Assembly (NCBI GenBank): GCA_024695815.1
Contig: JAILHK010000038.1
Span: 1-51,677, forward strand
Direction of reading: 5' to 3'
Origin: Prevotella sp.
GTDB lineage: Bacteria > Bacteroidota > Bacteroidia > Bacteroidales > Bacteroidaceae
DNA: 51,677 nt
The position numbers and the translations under genes were made by a program. Below are positions 41,286 to 49,645 of the stretch, piece after piece; the first letter of the stretch is position 1; every line of letters starts with the position of its first letter. The notes under the pieces were generated by a model. It made no database searches. It was given only the letters and a program-made list of their open reading frames with translations, and was not told the DNA's origin.

Positions 41286-42800
41286 TTAATCGTCTGTTTC
41301 TGTAGTTTCTACCCCTTGAATAGCTTCGCCCGAGCAAGCATTAGGCTGCTGAATGCGCAGCATGTGGCAGATTGTAGGTGCGATATCGTTGATATGTACT
41401 TCGTGTGAGGTGTGGCCCTTGTTAACATGCCAACCGTAGAAGAGTAGGGGAATATGGGCATCATCGGGTGTCCAAGTGCCATGAGTGGTGCCAGTGGGCG
41501 AAGACCATTTACCATACTGGTAGTAGTTGGGCTCTAGGATGATAAGGATATCACCAGAGCGACGAGGGTGGTAGCCCATCAAAGCCATGTTCATCAGTCG
41601 TTCGGGCAGACTGCTGATGCGTAAGTGTTCGTAGTCAACAGCAGTAACCACATTGGGCGAAGTGCGAAGGTAGTTGATCAATACCTCTTTTACGCGCTTC
41701 TCGTCGAGTCCTTGTTGCTTGATAGACTGGTGATTCAAGAATACGCGATAGTCTAAGATATCGGCTATCACCTTCTTGGTGGCTCCCAACTGGCTGGCCA
41801 CTTCTTTCTCTGCGTTAACAAGCAGCGTGTCGCTGTCCCAACCGCCGGCAGCCAGCTTGTGTTCCTGCATGAACTGCCAGTTGTGTGCGGCACCGTGGTC
41901 TGCCGTTAAAAAAACGAGGTAGTTGCCTTTACCAACCTGTTGATCGAAAGCCTGCAACAGACGTGCGATGTCTTTGTCTAACTCGATGTATGCCTCGTCG
42001 GTGTGACTACCACGAGTGCCCCATTTGTGTCCGATAAGGTCTGTCTGCGAGAAACTGATGCAGAGCATGTCTGTGCTCTCGCCCTTTCCCAGCTGCTCTC
42101 CTTTCAGAGCTGCAATGGCCATGTCTGCAGTAAGGTGACCGCAAAGAGGATACTCGCCAATCTGTGAGCCAATCTTTTTTAATTCGTTGTTCTTGCTCAG
42201 CTGCTTGTTCACTTGCTTGACATAATCTGGCAGTTCATTCATGTAATAAGTGCTGCTGACGAAGCAGAGTGCCTTCGTGTCTAGCCAATAGGCTGCATTA
42301 GCAGCATGACCTGCAGGCAAGATGGCCGCACGATCTTTGTAGCTGACGCCAACCACCTTTGAACGGAAGTCGGTGTGCAGTCGCAATTGGTCGCCAATGG
42401 TGGTTGATAGCAAATTGCGAGGCGACATCTTTCCCTTGTCGGTATCCGAGCCCACGGTCTGCTCTTTTTCGTCTTTTGTGCAATAGACAGATTTTCCGTC
42501 AATATAGAAGTTGTTGCCGCAGATACCATGAAAAGCTGGTGTAGTGCCAGTATAGACCGATGTGTGTCCTATTGCTGTGATGGTAGGCACGTAGTTTATC
42601 AGGCAGTTGTTGCAAGAATAGCCATCGTCCAACAGGCGTTTGATGCCGTTGTCCTGGAATTGGTCGTAATATCTATACAGGTAGTCCCAGCGCATCTGGT
42701 CCACCACGATACCCACTACGAGTTTGGGTTTGTCTGCCCAGCATGTAGCAGCAAGGCATAGTTGCAGGCATGCTGCAAAAAAGAGTCTTTTCTTTATCAT
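41286..42800 (-). CDS. Secreted alkaline phosphatase, PafA-like
   Basis: 504 residues from the ATG at 42800, with signal peptide MIKKRLFFAACLQLCLA. It has the PafA pattern: metal ligand Asp in VVGIVVDQMRWDYL, nucleophile Thr in PTITAIGHTSVYTGT, Asn in GNNFYID, and the paired Lys/Arg of YKDRAAILPAGHA that bind phosphate in PafA monoesterases. FLTADHGAAHN and TWTPDDAHIPLLF give more ligands. Phosphate-independent PafA homologues release phosphate from many organic monoesters in the periplasm. With the phytase-like neighbour it forms a phosphate-scavenging unit. Confidence 0.93.
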   Translation of the reverse strand: MIKKRLFFAACLQLCLAATCWADKPKLVVGIVVDQMRWDYLYRYYDQFQDNGIKRLLDDGYSCNNCLINYVPTITAIGHTSVYTGTTPAFHGICGNNFYIDGKSVYCTKDEKEQTVGSDTDKGKMSPRNLLSTTIGDQLRLHTDFRSKVVGVSYKDRAAILPAGHAANAAYWLDTKALCFVSSTYYMNELPDYVKQVNKQLSKNNELKKIGSQIGEYPLCGHLTADMAIAALKGEQLGKGESTDMLCISFSQTDLIGHKWGTRGSHTDEAYIELDKDIARLLQAFDQQVGKGNYLVFLTADHGAAHNWQFMQEHKLAAGGWDSDTLLVNAEKEVASQLGATKKVIADILDYRVFLNHQSIKQQGLDEKRVKEVLINYLRTSPNVVTAVDYEHLRISSLPERLMNMALMGYHPRRSGDILIILEPNYYQYGKWSSPTGTTHGTWTPDDAHIPLLFYGWHVNKGHTSHEVHINDIAPTICHMLRIQQPNACSGEAIQGVETTETDD

Positions 42801-42825
42801 AGTTAAAGGTCCATTATTAATCATA

Positions 42826-44103
42826 TTACTTAAAACTATCAAGCTTCTTAATCCAGTACTTTCTGACATCTTCCCAACGATAGTATGGATAGGTGGATGT
42901 CTGGACGGGTAGGGGGGCCTCACGCTCGTTGAGCAGCGCCTTAACCAACACGTCGCCATCGCCTCTCTTAGGCTTGTAGAATATCAGTTGGATATTGCAA
43001 GCCATGGGGAATATCTTGTAGTTCTGCCAATGATATTCCACGTCTTCGAGGCGTTCAACAATAATGCCGCAGGAGTCAAGCTCCATCAGGCAAGCCAGTG
43101 GTAGCACACAAACCTCATGCCCAAAGCGCAGAGTGGCTTGTGGCTTTCTCAGCGCTACACAGGTGTCGGCAGTCTGTATGATGTTGGTCAGCAGATTATA
43201 CTGCGAGAAAGGCATCACGCTTTCTGATAGTGGCGAGGGACCATAGTTCTTGTACCATCCGGCATTCTGGATACGCCACATGTCATAAAGCTCGTCGGAG
43301 GTGAAGATGTCCATCATATTTTCTTTGTTGTCATGACTCTGCATATTGATGACCACTTCGAAGAGCTGGCGCATGAGTGTAGGCGCATCAATATTCTGAC
43401 GTGTCCATTCTGCATCGTTAAATAATGCTTGCATCAGTCGTTCGGGGTGCGTATGTTGATCTCTGAAAGCGAATAATACGCTATCGCCCTTATGTCGGTT
43501 TTCTTTTACGACACCTTCTTTTGGCTGATTCAGGTAGTACTGAAGCGACTCGCTTACATCATTGTGAATGTGGGCTGTGGGGTTGGCTGCCATCAGTTCT
43601 TCACATTCAGCCACCATCGACAGTATGCAACGGTTTACGACAGTAGAGCGAGCATCAATCTGTACACCCTTTGTCTTGACGAAAATCTCGGGGAAATGCT
43701 CTGCCATTCGACGTCCGATGCCATGATGCTGGCGCTCACCTACGGTAGTAAGGTCGCCAAAGCGCTTGTGGGTGGTTTTCTCAAAGCATTTCAACTGGTT
43801 CAGTGTTCTCTCTCCCAGGCTGGTTAACTTATCCTCCTCGTGTGCCTTCAGCAATGGGTTAATCACATTCTTGTAGCTGTTCTCGTCAATGAGCCAGCGC
43901 GAACCGTGGCGTCCATAGTGCGACATGTAGAATGGAACGTAGCCGTGTGGCGCTTTGGTATATTTGAAATCTGGCAACTGACGGTCGTAGTCAACATAGT
44001 TTGAGCCTGCCAGGTAGGGATTCTTTCTGATATCTTCTCGAGCCGTTTGGGCTTGAAGTACAATACAGCAAAGTAAAGATAGTAGTAATATGATTTTTCT
44101 CAT
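42826..44103 (-). CDS. Secreted histidine phosphatase (phytase/MINPP-like)
   Basis: 425 residues with signal peptide (MRKIILLLSLLCCIVLQAQ). The branch-2 histidine phosphatase signature YGRHGSRW (about residue 62) holds the nucleophilic His, and the proton-donor motif is in LRFGHEVCVLPL (about 329, HE rather than HD). This layout is that of multiple inositol-polyphosphate phosphatases, some of which are phytases in gut Bacteroidales. It is first of a three-gene unit with the PafA-like phosphatase and the Sel1 protein. Confidence 0.9.
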   Translation of the reverse strand: MRKIILLLSLLCCIVLQAQTAREDIRKNPYLAGSNYVDYDRQLPDFKYTKAPHGYVPFYMSHYGRHGSRWLIDENSYKNVINPLLKAHEEDKLTSLGERTLNQLKCFEKTTHKRFGDLTTVGERQHHGIGRRMAEHFPEIFVKTKGVQIDARSTVVNRCILSMVAECEELMAANPTAHIHNDVSESLQYYLNQPKEGVVKENRHKGDSVLFAFRDQHTHPERLMQALFNDAEWTRQNIDAPTLMRQLFEVVINMQSHDNKENMMDIFTSDELYDMWRIQNAGWYKNYGPSPLSESVMPFSQYNLLTNIIQTADTCVALRKPQATLRFGHEVCVLPLACLMELDSCGIIVERLEDVEYHWQNYKIFPMACNIQLIFYKPKRGDGDVLVKALLNEREAPLPVQTSTYPYYRWEDVRKYWIKKLDSFK

Positions 44104-44125
44104 GTCTTGTGTATTTATAATGGTG

Positions 44126-44133
44126 CAAAGTTA
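44126..44133 (-). promoter_or_regulatory. -7 box of the phosphatase operon
   Basis: TAACTTTG on the minus strand, 22 nt before the ATG at 44103. No clear -33 box or Pho-type site is visible. Confidence 0.5.
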
Positions 44134-44259
44134 TAAAAAAGAAATGGAAACTCGTTAATTTTTCAGCTTTTTCTGTCTGTTTAGCCCCTATTTAACGGTC
44201 GCTGACATTTTTTGCCGTTTTTTATCCACCTTTTTGCGATGCCTTTCGGCGGAATGCCT

Positions 44260-44267
44260 TATATTTG
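44260..44267 (+). promoter_or_regulatory. -7 box of the small secreted protein gene
   Basis: TATATTTG, 38 nt before the ATG at 44306. The nearest TTTG is 23 bp upstream, longer than usual. Confidence 0.5.
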
Positions 44268-44305
44268 CAGTCGATAAAGTATTTCAAATAAAAGGTAATA
44301 CGCTT

Positions 44306-44695
44306 ATGAAGAAGTCAATTATAACCCTTTTGGCGCTGCTTGCTGTGATGACAGCCAGTGCTCAGCAACCAGATACACTGCGATTTATGAATAGCTATCG
44401 ACAGTTTGTGAGTTATGCGACAACAAAACCCCTACTTACTAAGCACGTGGCAGACTCGCTGATAGCGCGTCAGGACTCGTTGCGACGCCAGTATCGCAAG
44501 GTGAAGCCTTTGCTCACAAATACACAAGTAGAAGAGTATAACCGATTGAAAGGGCGCTACACGAAAAAGATGCTGGAATACCGTAGCAATCGCGTCGGCG
44601 ATGGATTGAGTGCCACAGGCGATAGTATTGCCAATACAGCCGGCAGAGTGGGAAGCGCAGTGGGCGGATTCTTCAAAGGATTGTTTAATAAATAG
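44306..44695 (+). CDS. Small secreted protein, function unknown
   Basis: 129 residues from the ATG at 44306 with a signal peptide (MKKSIITLLALLAVMTASAQ). The mature part is a basic, probably helical segment (DSLIARQDSLRRQYRKVKPL, RLKGRYTKKMLEYRSNRVGD) and a Gly-rich amphipathic end (GRVGSAVGGFFKGLF), which may touch membrane. I do not recognise the family. The longer frame from 44234 runs through the -7 box and is rejected. Confidence 0.75.
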   Translation: MKKSIITLLALLAVMTASAQQPDTLRFMNSYRQFVSYATTKPLLTKHVADSLIARQDSLRRQYRKVKPLLTNTQVEEYNRLKGRYTKKMLEYRSNRVGDGLSATGDSIANTAGRVGSAVGGFFKGLFNK

Positions 44696-44728
44696 TTATT
44701 TCGTAAACCAAATAGCTCGTTGGAAAAT

Positions 44729-44818
44729 ATGATGAATTACCTGGAAATAGTAGCCGTTGTACTCCTCGTTGTGATAGGATTTTTTATCTATCGCAACAAG
44801 GCAAATGAGGAACGTTGA
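44729..44818 (+). CDS. 29-residue single-helix membrane protein
   Basis: A short frame starting at tandem ATGs: MMNYLEIVAVVLLVVIGFF followed by IYRNKANEER and stop. It is one uninterrupted hydrophobic helix with a basic/charged C-terminus, as in small inner-membrane subunits. It lies 33 nt after the secreted protein stop, probably on the same transcript. It is supported only by composition and position. Confidence 0.5.
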   Translation: MMNYLEIVAVVLLVVIGFFIYRNKANEER

Positions 44819-44875
44819 ATTGTTAAAGTTTGTTTAATGCTGCGCAAAAAGTAAATCATTTTGTGAAAAAAGTAG

Positions 44876-44883
44876 TAACTTTG
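44876..44883 (+). promoter_or_regulatory. -7 box of the NIF3-like gene
   Basis: TAACTTTG, 23 nt before the GTG start at 44907. No clear -33 box. Confidence 0.5.
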
Positions 44884-44906
44884 CAGTTCAAAACAACGTA
44901 AAAAGC

Positions 44907-45692
44907 GTGAAAATACAACAAGTGCTGAGCGCCCTTGAACAGTTCGCGCCCCTGCCGCTGCAGGAAAGCTGGGATAATGCTGGCTTGCAGATTGGATTAA
45001 CAGAGGCGGAGGTTTCAGGGGCATTATTGTGTCTGGACGTGACTGAACGCATACTTGACGAGGCTATCGCCAAGGGATGTAATATGGTGATCAGTCACCA
45101 TCCATTGCTGTTTCGCGGACTGAAGCAGGTGGCTGGCGTCACAGATGTGCAGCGTACAGTTATGAAAGCCATCAAAAACGATATATGTATCGTTTCGATG
45201 CACACGAACTTAGACAATGCTCAGGGTGGTGTGAACTTCAAAATTGCCGAGCGATTAGGACTCGAAAATGTTAAGTTCTTTGCAGAGAAGACGGTTGATG
45301 GCATCGCGTGTGGAAGCGGTGTTATCGGTCAACTGTCCGAGGCTATGGCGGCAGACGATTTCGTTTTGATGGTGAAGCACCGTCTGGAGGCCGAGAGTGC
45401 TATGTGCAACGAGCTGTTGCGCCGCCCAGTACAGCGTGTTGCAATTTGCGGTGGAGCGGGCGATTTCTTGCTCGATGAGGCTGTGAAACTGGGAGCTGAC
45501 GCCTTCCTCACTGGAGAGATGCACTATCATCAGTACTTTGGCTATGAGCAGCAGATTCAGATTTGTGTGGTTGGTCACTACGAGAGTGAACACTTCACCT
45601 GTCAGCTCTTCAGTGAGATTCTGGCACAGACCTGTCCTGATGTGAAAACCTTTGTTGCAGAGACGAATACAAATCCAATATTATACATTTAA
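44907..45692 (+). CDS. NIF3-like dinuclear metal-centre protein
   Basis: 261 residues starting at GTG (MKIQQVLSALEQFAPL). It has the NIF3/YbgI blocks SWDNAGLQIG, VISHHPLLFRGLK (His ligands), SMHTNLDNAQGGVNF and the C-terminal GEMHYHQYF and VVGHYESEHF. Members form hexameric rings with two metals per subunit; the E. coli relative has been linked to GTP cyclohydrolase I type 2, but function is not settled. A zinc-ribbon protein follows 58 bp later, the usual neighbour in Bacteroidales. Confidence 0.92.
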   Translation: MKIQQVLSALEQFAPLPLQESWDNAGLQIGLTEAEVSGALLCLDVTERILDEAIAKGCNMVISHHPLLFRGLKQVAGVTDVQRTVMKAIKNDICIVSMHTNLDNAQGGVNFKIAERLGLENVKFFAEKTVDGIACGSGVIGQLSEAMAADDFVLMVKHRLEAESAMCNELLRRPVQRVAICGGAGDFLLDEAVKLGADAFLTGEMHYHQYFGYEQQIQICVVGHYESEHFTCQLFSEILAQTCPDVKTFVAETNTNPILYI

Positions 45693-45746
45693 GGCCCATG
45701 CCCCTATGATGGCCTCCTCCTGTTAAGGAGGATAAGAGGGGGGCTT
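45693..45746. repeat. C/G-rich palindrome between NIF3 and the zinc-ribbon gene
   Basis: cctcct / aggagg arms with flanking cccc and gggggg runs (ggcctcctcctgttaaggagg). It belongs in style to the G-rich repeat family but lacks the G-quadruplex run. Confidence 0.5.
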
Positions 45747-45750
45747 CATT

Positions 45751-46605
45751 ATGGCTAAGAAAGATCCTACAGACTTGTCAGTAGAAGAGAAGCTGAAAAC
45801 TCTCTTCCAGTTACAGACAGCCTTGTCGTCTATCGACGAGAAGAGAGCGCTGCGTGGTGAACTGCCTCTTGAGGTGGAAGACCTGGAGGCAGAAATCGAA
45901 GGCTTGACCACTCGTATTGATCGTATCAAGAGCGAGGTTAACGATTTCGAGCGCGCTATCTCACAGAAAAAAGGCGAAATTGTTGAGGCTCAGAACAGCG
46001 TTGAGCGCTACAAGCAGCAGCTGAATGAGGTACGCAACAACCGTGAGTATGACACACTCTCTAAGGAAATCGAGTTCCAGTCGTTGGAAATTGAGCTCTG
46101 CAACAAGAAAATAAACGATGCTCAGAAAATGATTGCCGAGAAGAACCACGAGCTGGAAGCCAGCGAGCAGGTGCTTGGCGAGAAACAGGGCGACCTGGAT
46201 TTGAAGAAGAACGAGCTGGACGAGATTATGGACGAGACACGTGCAGAGGAGGAGAAACTGAAAGAGAAAGCACACGAGCTGGAGGCTAAGATTGAGCCAC
46301 GCCTACTGACATCTTTCAAGCGTATCCGTAAGAATGCTCGCAATGGTCTGGGTATTGTGTACGTACAGCGTGATGCTTGTGGTGGTTGCTTCAATAAGAT
46401 CCCACCTCAGCGCCAGTTGGATATCAAAATGCACAAGAAGGTTATTGTATGTGAGTACTGCGGACGTATCCTTATCGACCCAGAGCTGGCTGGTGTAAAG
46501 ACCGAGAAGCCTGTTGCTGAGGAGAAGAAGACTCGTCGTCGTACGTCAACCGTACGTAAGACTTCTAATTCAAAGAAGAGCTCAGACGCCAACGATATGG
46601 ATTAA
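45751..46605 (+). CDS. Coiled-coil C4 zinc-ribbon protein
   Basis: 284 residues. Residues about 30-185 are a long coiled coil in heptads (EVNDFERAISQKKGEIVEAQ onwards). A C4-type zinc ribbon follows with CGGC (ACGGCFNKIPP) and CEYC (VCEYCGRIL), and then a Lys/Thr/Ser-rich disordered tail (KKTRRRTSTVRKTSNSKKSS). This is the family often named CdsZ or zinc-ribbon regulatory protein TM0935-like. Its function is unproven, although NIF3 pairing is common. Its stop codon overlaps the convergent HsdR-N-like gene by 4 bp. Confidence 0.9.
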   Translation: MAKKDPTDLSVEEKLKTLFQLQTALSSIDEKRALRGELPLEVEDLEAEIEGLTTRIDRIKSEVNDFERAISQKKGEIVEAQNSVERYKQQLNEVRNNREYDTLSKEIEFQSLEIELCNKKINDAQKMIAEKNHELEASEQVLGEKQGDLDLKKNELDEIMDETRAEEEKLKEKAHELEAKIEPRLLTSFKRIRKNARNGLGIVYVQRDACGGCFNKIPPQRQLDIKMHKKVIVCEYCGRILIDPELAGVKTEKPVAEEKKTRRRTSTVRKTSNSKKSSDANDMD

Positions 46606-47072
46606 TCATCACTAGTCTTTTTGACTAGTTCGGTATAATGGGGAATGTTCTGTAAAAAGGAATATTCCCCTTTTTCGTAGTCCATGCGGCAGCAGAAATG
46701 CTGCAGGCCGTTAGAGACTACCAGGTAGTCAACGCGTAGCAGACGGTTGTAAACCGTTATCTGGTCGAATACGCGCTGCGTAATCTCAATCTCAGGGGCT
46801 TTATATTCTACAATCATGATGGGTTGCATCTCCTTATCATATAATATGGTGTCGCAACGCAGCTTTTTCTCGCCTACACGTAGCTCTACCTCGTTGGCCA
46901 GCAGCCCGCGCGGATAGTCCTTCTGCTCAACCAGAAAATGCGTAAAATGCTGGCGCACCCATTCTTCGGGGGTCAGTGCTACGTATTTTCGACGTAAAAA
47001 GTCGAAAATCTCATATCGCTGGCTGCTTTTGCGCAATTTTATGTCGTAAGCAGGTAGGTTTATTCGATTCAT
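46602..47072 (-). CDS. HsdR-N-like nuclease-fold protein (orphan)
   Basis: 156 residues from the ATG at 47072. It resembles the N-terminal domain of type I restriction subunit R: PREVVRxxF-like start (PEEWVRQHFTHFLVEQKDYP), acidic site CDTILYD and the nuclease core VEYKAPEIEITQRVFDQI (E-x-K). No methylase, specificity or helicase gene is near, so this is not a restriction system. The stand-alone protein next to holA is, as I recall, conserved in Bacteroidetes and probably works in DNA repair or metabolism. Confidence 0.85.
   Translation of the reverse strand: MNRINLPAYDIKLRKSSQRYEIFDFLRRKYVALTPEEWVRQHFTHFLVEQKDYPRGLLANEVELRVGEKKLRCDTILYDKEMQPIMIVEYKAPEIEITQRVFDQITVYNRLLRVDYLVVSNGLQHFCCRMDYEKGEYSFLQNIPHYTELVKKTSDD
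46640..46675 (+). terminator. Terminator of the zinc-ribbon gene, inside the antisense gene
   Basis: GGGGAATGTTC (46640-46650) pairs with GAATATTCCCC (46660-46670), one G-T pair, then five T residues. It ends plus-strand transcripts while being coding sequence of the HsdR-N-like gene on the other strand. Confidence 0.75.
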
Positions 47073-47077
47073 TTTTG

Positions 47078-47085
47078 TAATTTTG
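47078..47085 (+). promoter_or_regulatory. -7 box of holA
   Basis: TAATTTTG, 34 nt before the ATG at 47120. It faces the minus-strand box at 47089-47096 only 3 bp away. Confidence 0.55.
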
Positions 47086-47088
47086 CAG

Positions 47089-47096
47089 CAAAAGTA
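47089..47096 (-). promoter_or_regulatory. -7 box of the HsdR-N-like gene
   Basis: TACTTTTG on the minus strand, 16 nt before the ATG at 47072. It overlaps the holA promoter footprint. Confidence 0.55.
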
Positions 47097-47119
47097 CAAA
47101 AAATAATTGTGAAACCGCT

Positions 47120-48148
47120 ATGGCCGAGACCAAAAATGTGACCTTCGAGAGCATTATGCGTGAGCTGATGGATGACAAATTTCGTCCTATCTATTACTTG
47201 CATGGCGACGAATCATACTATATAGACAAGATCTGTGACTATATAGCAGAGAATGCTTTGAAGCCCGAAGAACGTGACTTCAATCAAACGATTCTTTTTG
47301 GAAGTGATACCAACGCATCGCAGATTGCAGATGCAGCTCGGCGCTATCCTATGATGGCCGAACGCCAGGTGGTGATAGTGAAAGAGGCTCAGAACTTGAA
47401 AAGCACAGATGCACTTGAGAAGTATATCAAGCAGCCACTGGCCAGTACGGTGCTCGTTGTTTGCCATAAAAACGGCAAAATAGATGGTCGCAAGCGTGAA
47501 TTAGTGAAGGCTATTCAGGAGTCTGGCGTGCTCTTTGAGAGCAGTAAAGTGCGTGAACGTGAACTGCCACACTTTATCGAGAGCTATCTCAAGCGGCGTG
47601 GGGTGGGCATTGATCCTAAGTCTGTTCAGCTCATTGCAGATGCTATCGGGGCGGACTTGAGTCGACTGACCAGCGAATTGGATAAGGTGATGCTGAGCCT
47701 GCCGGAAAACGATCGTCGTATCACCCCACAGGTCGTAGAAGACCAGATAGGGGTGAGCAAAGACTTCAATGGCTTCGAACTGAGAGATGCTATTGTCAAT
47801 AGGAATATTTTTAAGGCTAATCAGATAATCAACTATTTTTACAAGAATCCAAAGGCTGGAAGCATCTACTCGTTTCTCCCAATGCTCTTTAATTATTTCC
47901 AAAATCTGATGCTGGCCTATTATAGTCCCAAAAAAGGCAGTCAGGAGGGCGTGGCAGAGTGGCTGGAATTGAAATCTCCATGGGCTGCCAAAGACTACAT
48001 GACTGGTATGAGAAATTACTCTGCGATGAAAGTGATGCAGATCATTTCCAAACTACGTGAAATTGATGCCAAAAGTAAGGGTTTGGACAACCCAAATACC
48101 CCTCCAGAGGAGCTGATGAAGGAATTAATTTTCTACATTTTGCACTAA
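47120..48148 (+). CDS. holA: DNA polymerase III delta subunit
   Basis: Clamp-loader wrench that opens the beta sliding clamp. 342 residues with the family blocks: YYLHGDESYYIDKICDYI at the start, DFNQTILFGSDTNASQIAD, RRYPMMAERQVVIVKEAQNL, GADLSRLTSELDKVML and the C-terminal collar helices ending PPEELMKELIFYIL. The AAA+ site is not catalytic, as usual for delta. It is followed by a terminator and a long gene-free stretch. Confidence 0.95.
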   Translation: MAETKNVTFESIMRELMDDKFRPIYYLHGDESYYIDKICDYIAENALKPEERDFNQTILFGSDTNASQIADAARRYPMMAERQVVIVKEAQNLKSTDALEKYIKQPLASTVLVVCHKNGKIDGRKRELVKAIQESGVLFESSKVRERELPHFIESYLKRRGVGIDPKSVQLIADAIGADLSRLTSELDKVMLSLPENDRRITPQVVEDQIGVSKDFNGFELRDAIVNRNIFKANQIINYFYKNPKAGSIYSFLPMLFNYFQNLMLAYYSPKKGSQEGVAEWLELKSPWAAKDYMTGMRNYSAMKVMQIISKLREIDAKSKGLDNPNTPPEELMKELIFYILH

Positions 48149-48184
48149 AAAAACACATTTTCCACTCTATTTTTATCTAGAATG

Positions 48185-48208
48185 AGCACTCCTGAGGGGT
48201 GCTTTTTA
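48185..48208 (+). terminator. Terminator of holA
   Basis: AGCACTCC-TGA-GGGGTGCT (one G-T pair) followed by TTTTTA, 37 nt after the stop codon. Confidence 0.75.
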
Positions 48209-48239
48209 TAGTGCTAACTGTCTTTGTATTCAGGCATTT

Positions 48240-48860
48240 AGATTCATTTTACCCCCTTCAAAACTCGCATATTTTTAATCGTTCGAATGCTCGCCCAGAA
48301 TTTTTAAGCTATGCCAATTTTGTGTGTTTTGGGCACGCTTAAATTTAGTGTTAGCATTTATTAAGATTTTATTTTCCGAACTTTGAGAGTTTAAAATTTA
48401 AAACTTTCATGCTAATTTAGCGTTCAAATAGTTGAAATTTAAGATTTAAAACACTAAATCAAACACAATAAATTTAAATATAAAAACACAAATATCCGCA
48501 TTTAAACTTATATATTCATAAATATACAACTACGTATGTATAGCTATAAACTACTGAAAAACAATCAGTTAACTGTAATTTGCTCTAAAAATTATATCCT
48601 TTACGCCCTTGTACACCCCTTATTCGCCGTATATCCCGTATATTCCACCTTTTAGTATGTAAATACCCTATTAAAAGCCAGTTAGTTAGCTAAAAATCAT
48701 TCTAATATAGCTTTGTAATGCTTTAATCATTAAAATTTGAATTTATGAATTTAAACGGGCATATTCACATCTATGCTCTTTTATTTTGCAAATGTAAAAC
48801 AATAAATTCAAAGTTTTATATTTTAAATTTCTCTTTAAATTTGTTGCGCGTATCAAATTT
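48240..48860. other. Long AT-rich gene-free stretch
   Basis: About 620 bp of very low G+C, full of near-repeats such as gtttaaaatttaaaac, gaaatttaagatttaaaac and aataaatttaaatat. No believable gene is visible; the small frame at 48745 lacks coding character. There is no clear DnaA box, IS end or tRNA. It precedes the promoter of the XRE regulator. It could be a curved or bent DNA region, a binding zone for nucleoid proteins, or hold an RNA I cannot see. Confidence 0.6.
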
Positions 48861-48866
48861 TTGTTT

Positions 48867-48874
48867 TACCTTTG
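48867..48874 (+). promoter_or_regulatory. -7 box of the XRE regulator
   Basis: TACCTTTG, 52 nt before the ATG at 48927. The nearest TTTG is 23 bp upstream. Confidence 0.55.
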
Positions 48875-48926
48875 TAAACCGAAAGAAAACATGCCTTTTT
48901 AGGCCTAAACCATACTCATTACTGAT

Positions 48927-49415
48927 ATGAAGGACAGAATTAGACAGATTATGGAGTCTCAACACATGACTCAACAGGTGTTCGCCGACTTCATAGGAAC
49001 CACCCCAGCAACCCTGAGTGGTATCTTCAATGATCGCACCCGCCCCACCATTAACATCGTAGAAGCCATCAAAAAGAAAATTCCTAACATCAATACCGAT
49101 TGGCTACTTTTTGGTGCTGGCGACATGTATCAGCACTCCTCTACCCCGGATGAGGAGGCACAGTTATCGCCTGAAAATGGTGCTCAAGGGGGGCTTTTTT
49201 CATCCGAACAGATGTTGGATTTCTCTGGAAATCCTGCTCCTATGCCTCAAAATGCGGTTCAGGCACCCCATTTTTATAATGGTGTAAGAAATACACACTT
49301 GGAAAATGTGCGTGAAGAGGTAAGAATAGTTGACAAACAGCCTCGTAAGGTCACCGAAATCCGTGTTTATTACGATGATCAGACCTGGGAGAGCTTTGTT
49401 CCCTCCAAAAAATGA
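48927..49415 (+). CDS. XRE-family helix-turn-helix protein
   Basis: 162 residues. The N-terminal third is a Cro/CI HTH (MTQQVFADFIGTTPATLSGI then FNDRTRPT, WLLFGAGDMY). A low-complexity Pro/Gln/Asn linker follows, and a conserved C-terminal motif, RKVTEIRVYYDDQTWESFVP, ends the protein. The tail is, as I recall, shared by Bacteroidales orthologues and marks a core regulator rather than a phage repressor. It stands alone after the AT-rich stretch, which may hold its operators, and is closed by a terminator. Confidence 0.88.
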   Translation: MKDRIRQIMESQHMTQQVFADFIGTTPATLSGIFNDRTRPTINIVEAIKKKIPNINTDWLLFGAGDMYQHSSTPDEEAQLSPENGAQGGLFSSEQMLDFSGNPAPMPQNAVQAPHFYNGVRNTHLENVREEVRIVDKQPRKVTEIRVYYDDQTWESFVPSKK

Positions 49416-49453
49416 TAAAATTAGCGTGATTTATTCTTTTATAATTGCTTTTA

Positions 49454-49485
49454 GTCTCCAAATGTTGCATTTGGGGGCTTTTTTT
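49454..49485 (+). terminator. Terminator of the XRE regulator
   Basis: GTCTCCAAATG (49454-49464) pairs with CATTTGGGGGC (49468-49478) around TTG, followed by seven T residues. Confidence 0.85.
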
Positions 49486-49501
49486 CGTCTTATGAGCTTA
49501 G

Positions 49502-49571
49502 CCTGCTTCGATAGTGTGTAAGGTTGGCCTGCTTCGATAGTGCGGAAGGTTAGCCTGCTTTGCAGAGAAGG
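49502..49571. repeat. 26-bp tandem repeat, about 2.7 copies
   Basis: Units starting cctgcttcgatagtg at 49502 and 49528 and a partial one at 49554. It lies in 49416-49915, which holds only repeats. A 10-bp inverted pair, AAGGTATAGC at 49568-49577 and GCTATACCTT at 49798-49807, brackets the following G-rich elements. Confidence 0.8.
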
Positions 49572-49645
49572 TATAGCACGACGGCCGACAGGGGAAGTCA
49601 AATTTTCAACCTGTGCGGTTGTTTTCTTAGCTTGAACCTTGCGCA

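Noticed and set aside
46602..47072. Restriction-modification system
   Set aside because: Only an HsdR-N-like domain is present; no methylase, specificity subunit or helicase lies near, and the context with holA fits a housekeeping orphan.
48240..48860. Replication origin
   Set aside because: The AT-rich stretch shows no clear DnaA boxes, and no dnaA, dnaN or parAB genes are near.
48745..48930. Small frame in the AT-rich region
   Set aside because: Composition is that of the surrounding AT-rich DNA, and it runs through the -7 box of the XRE gene.
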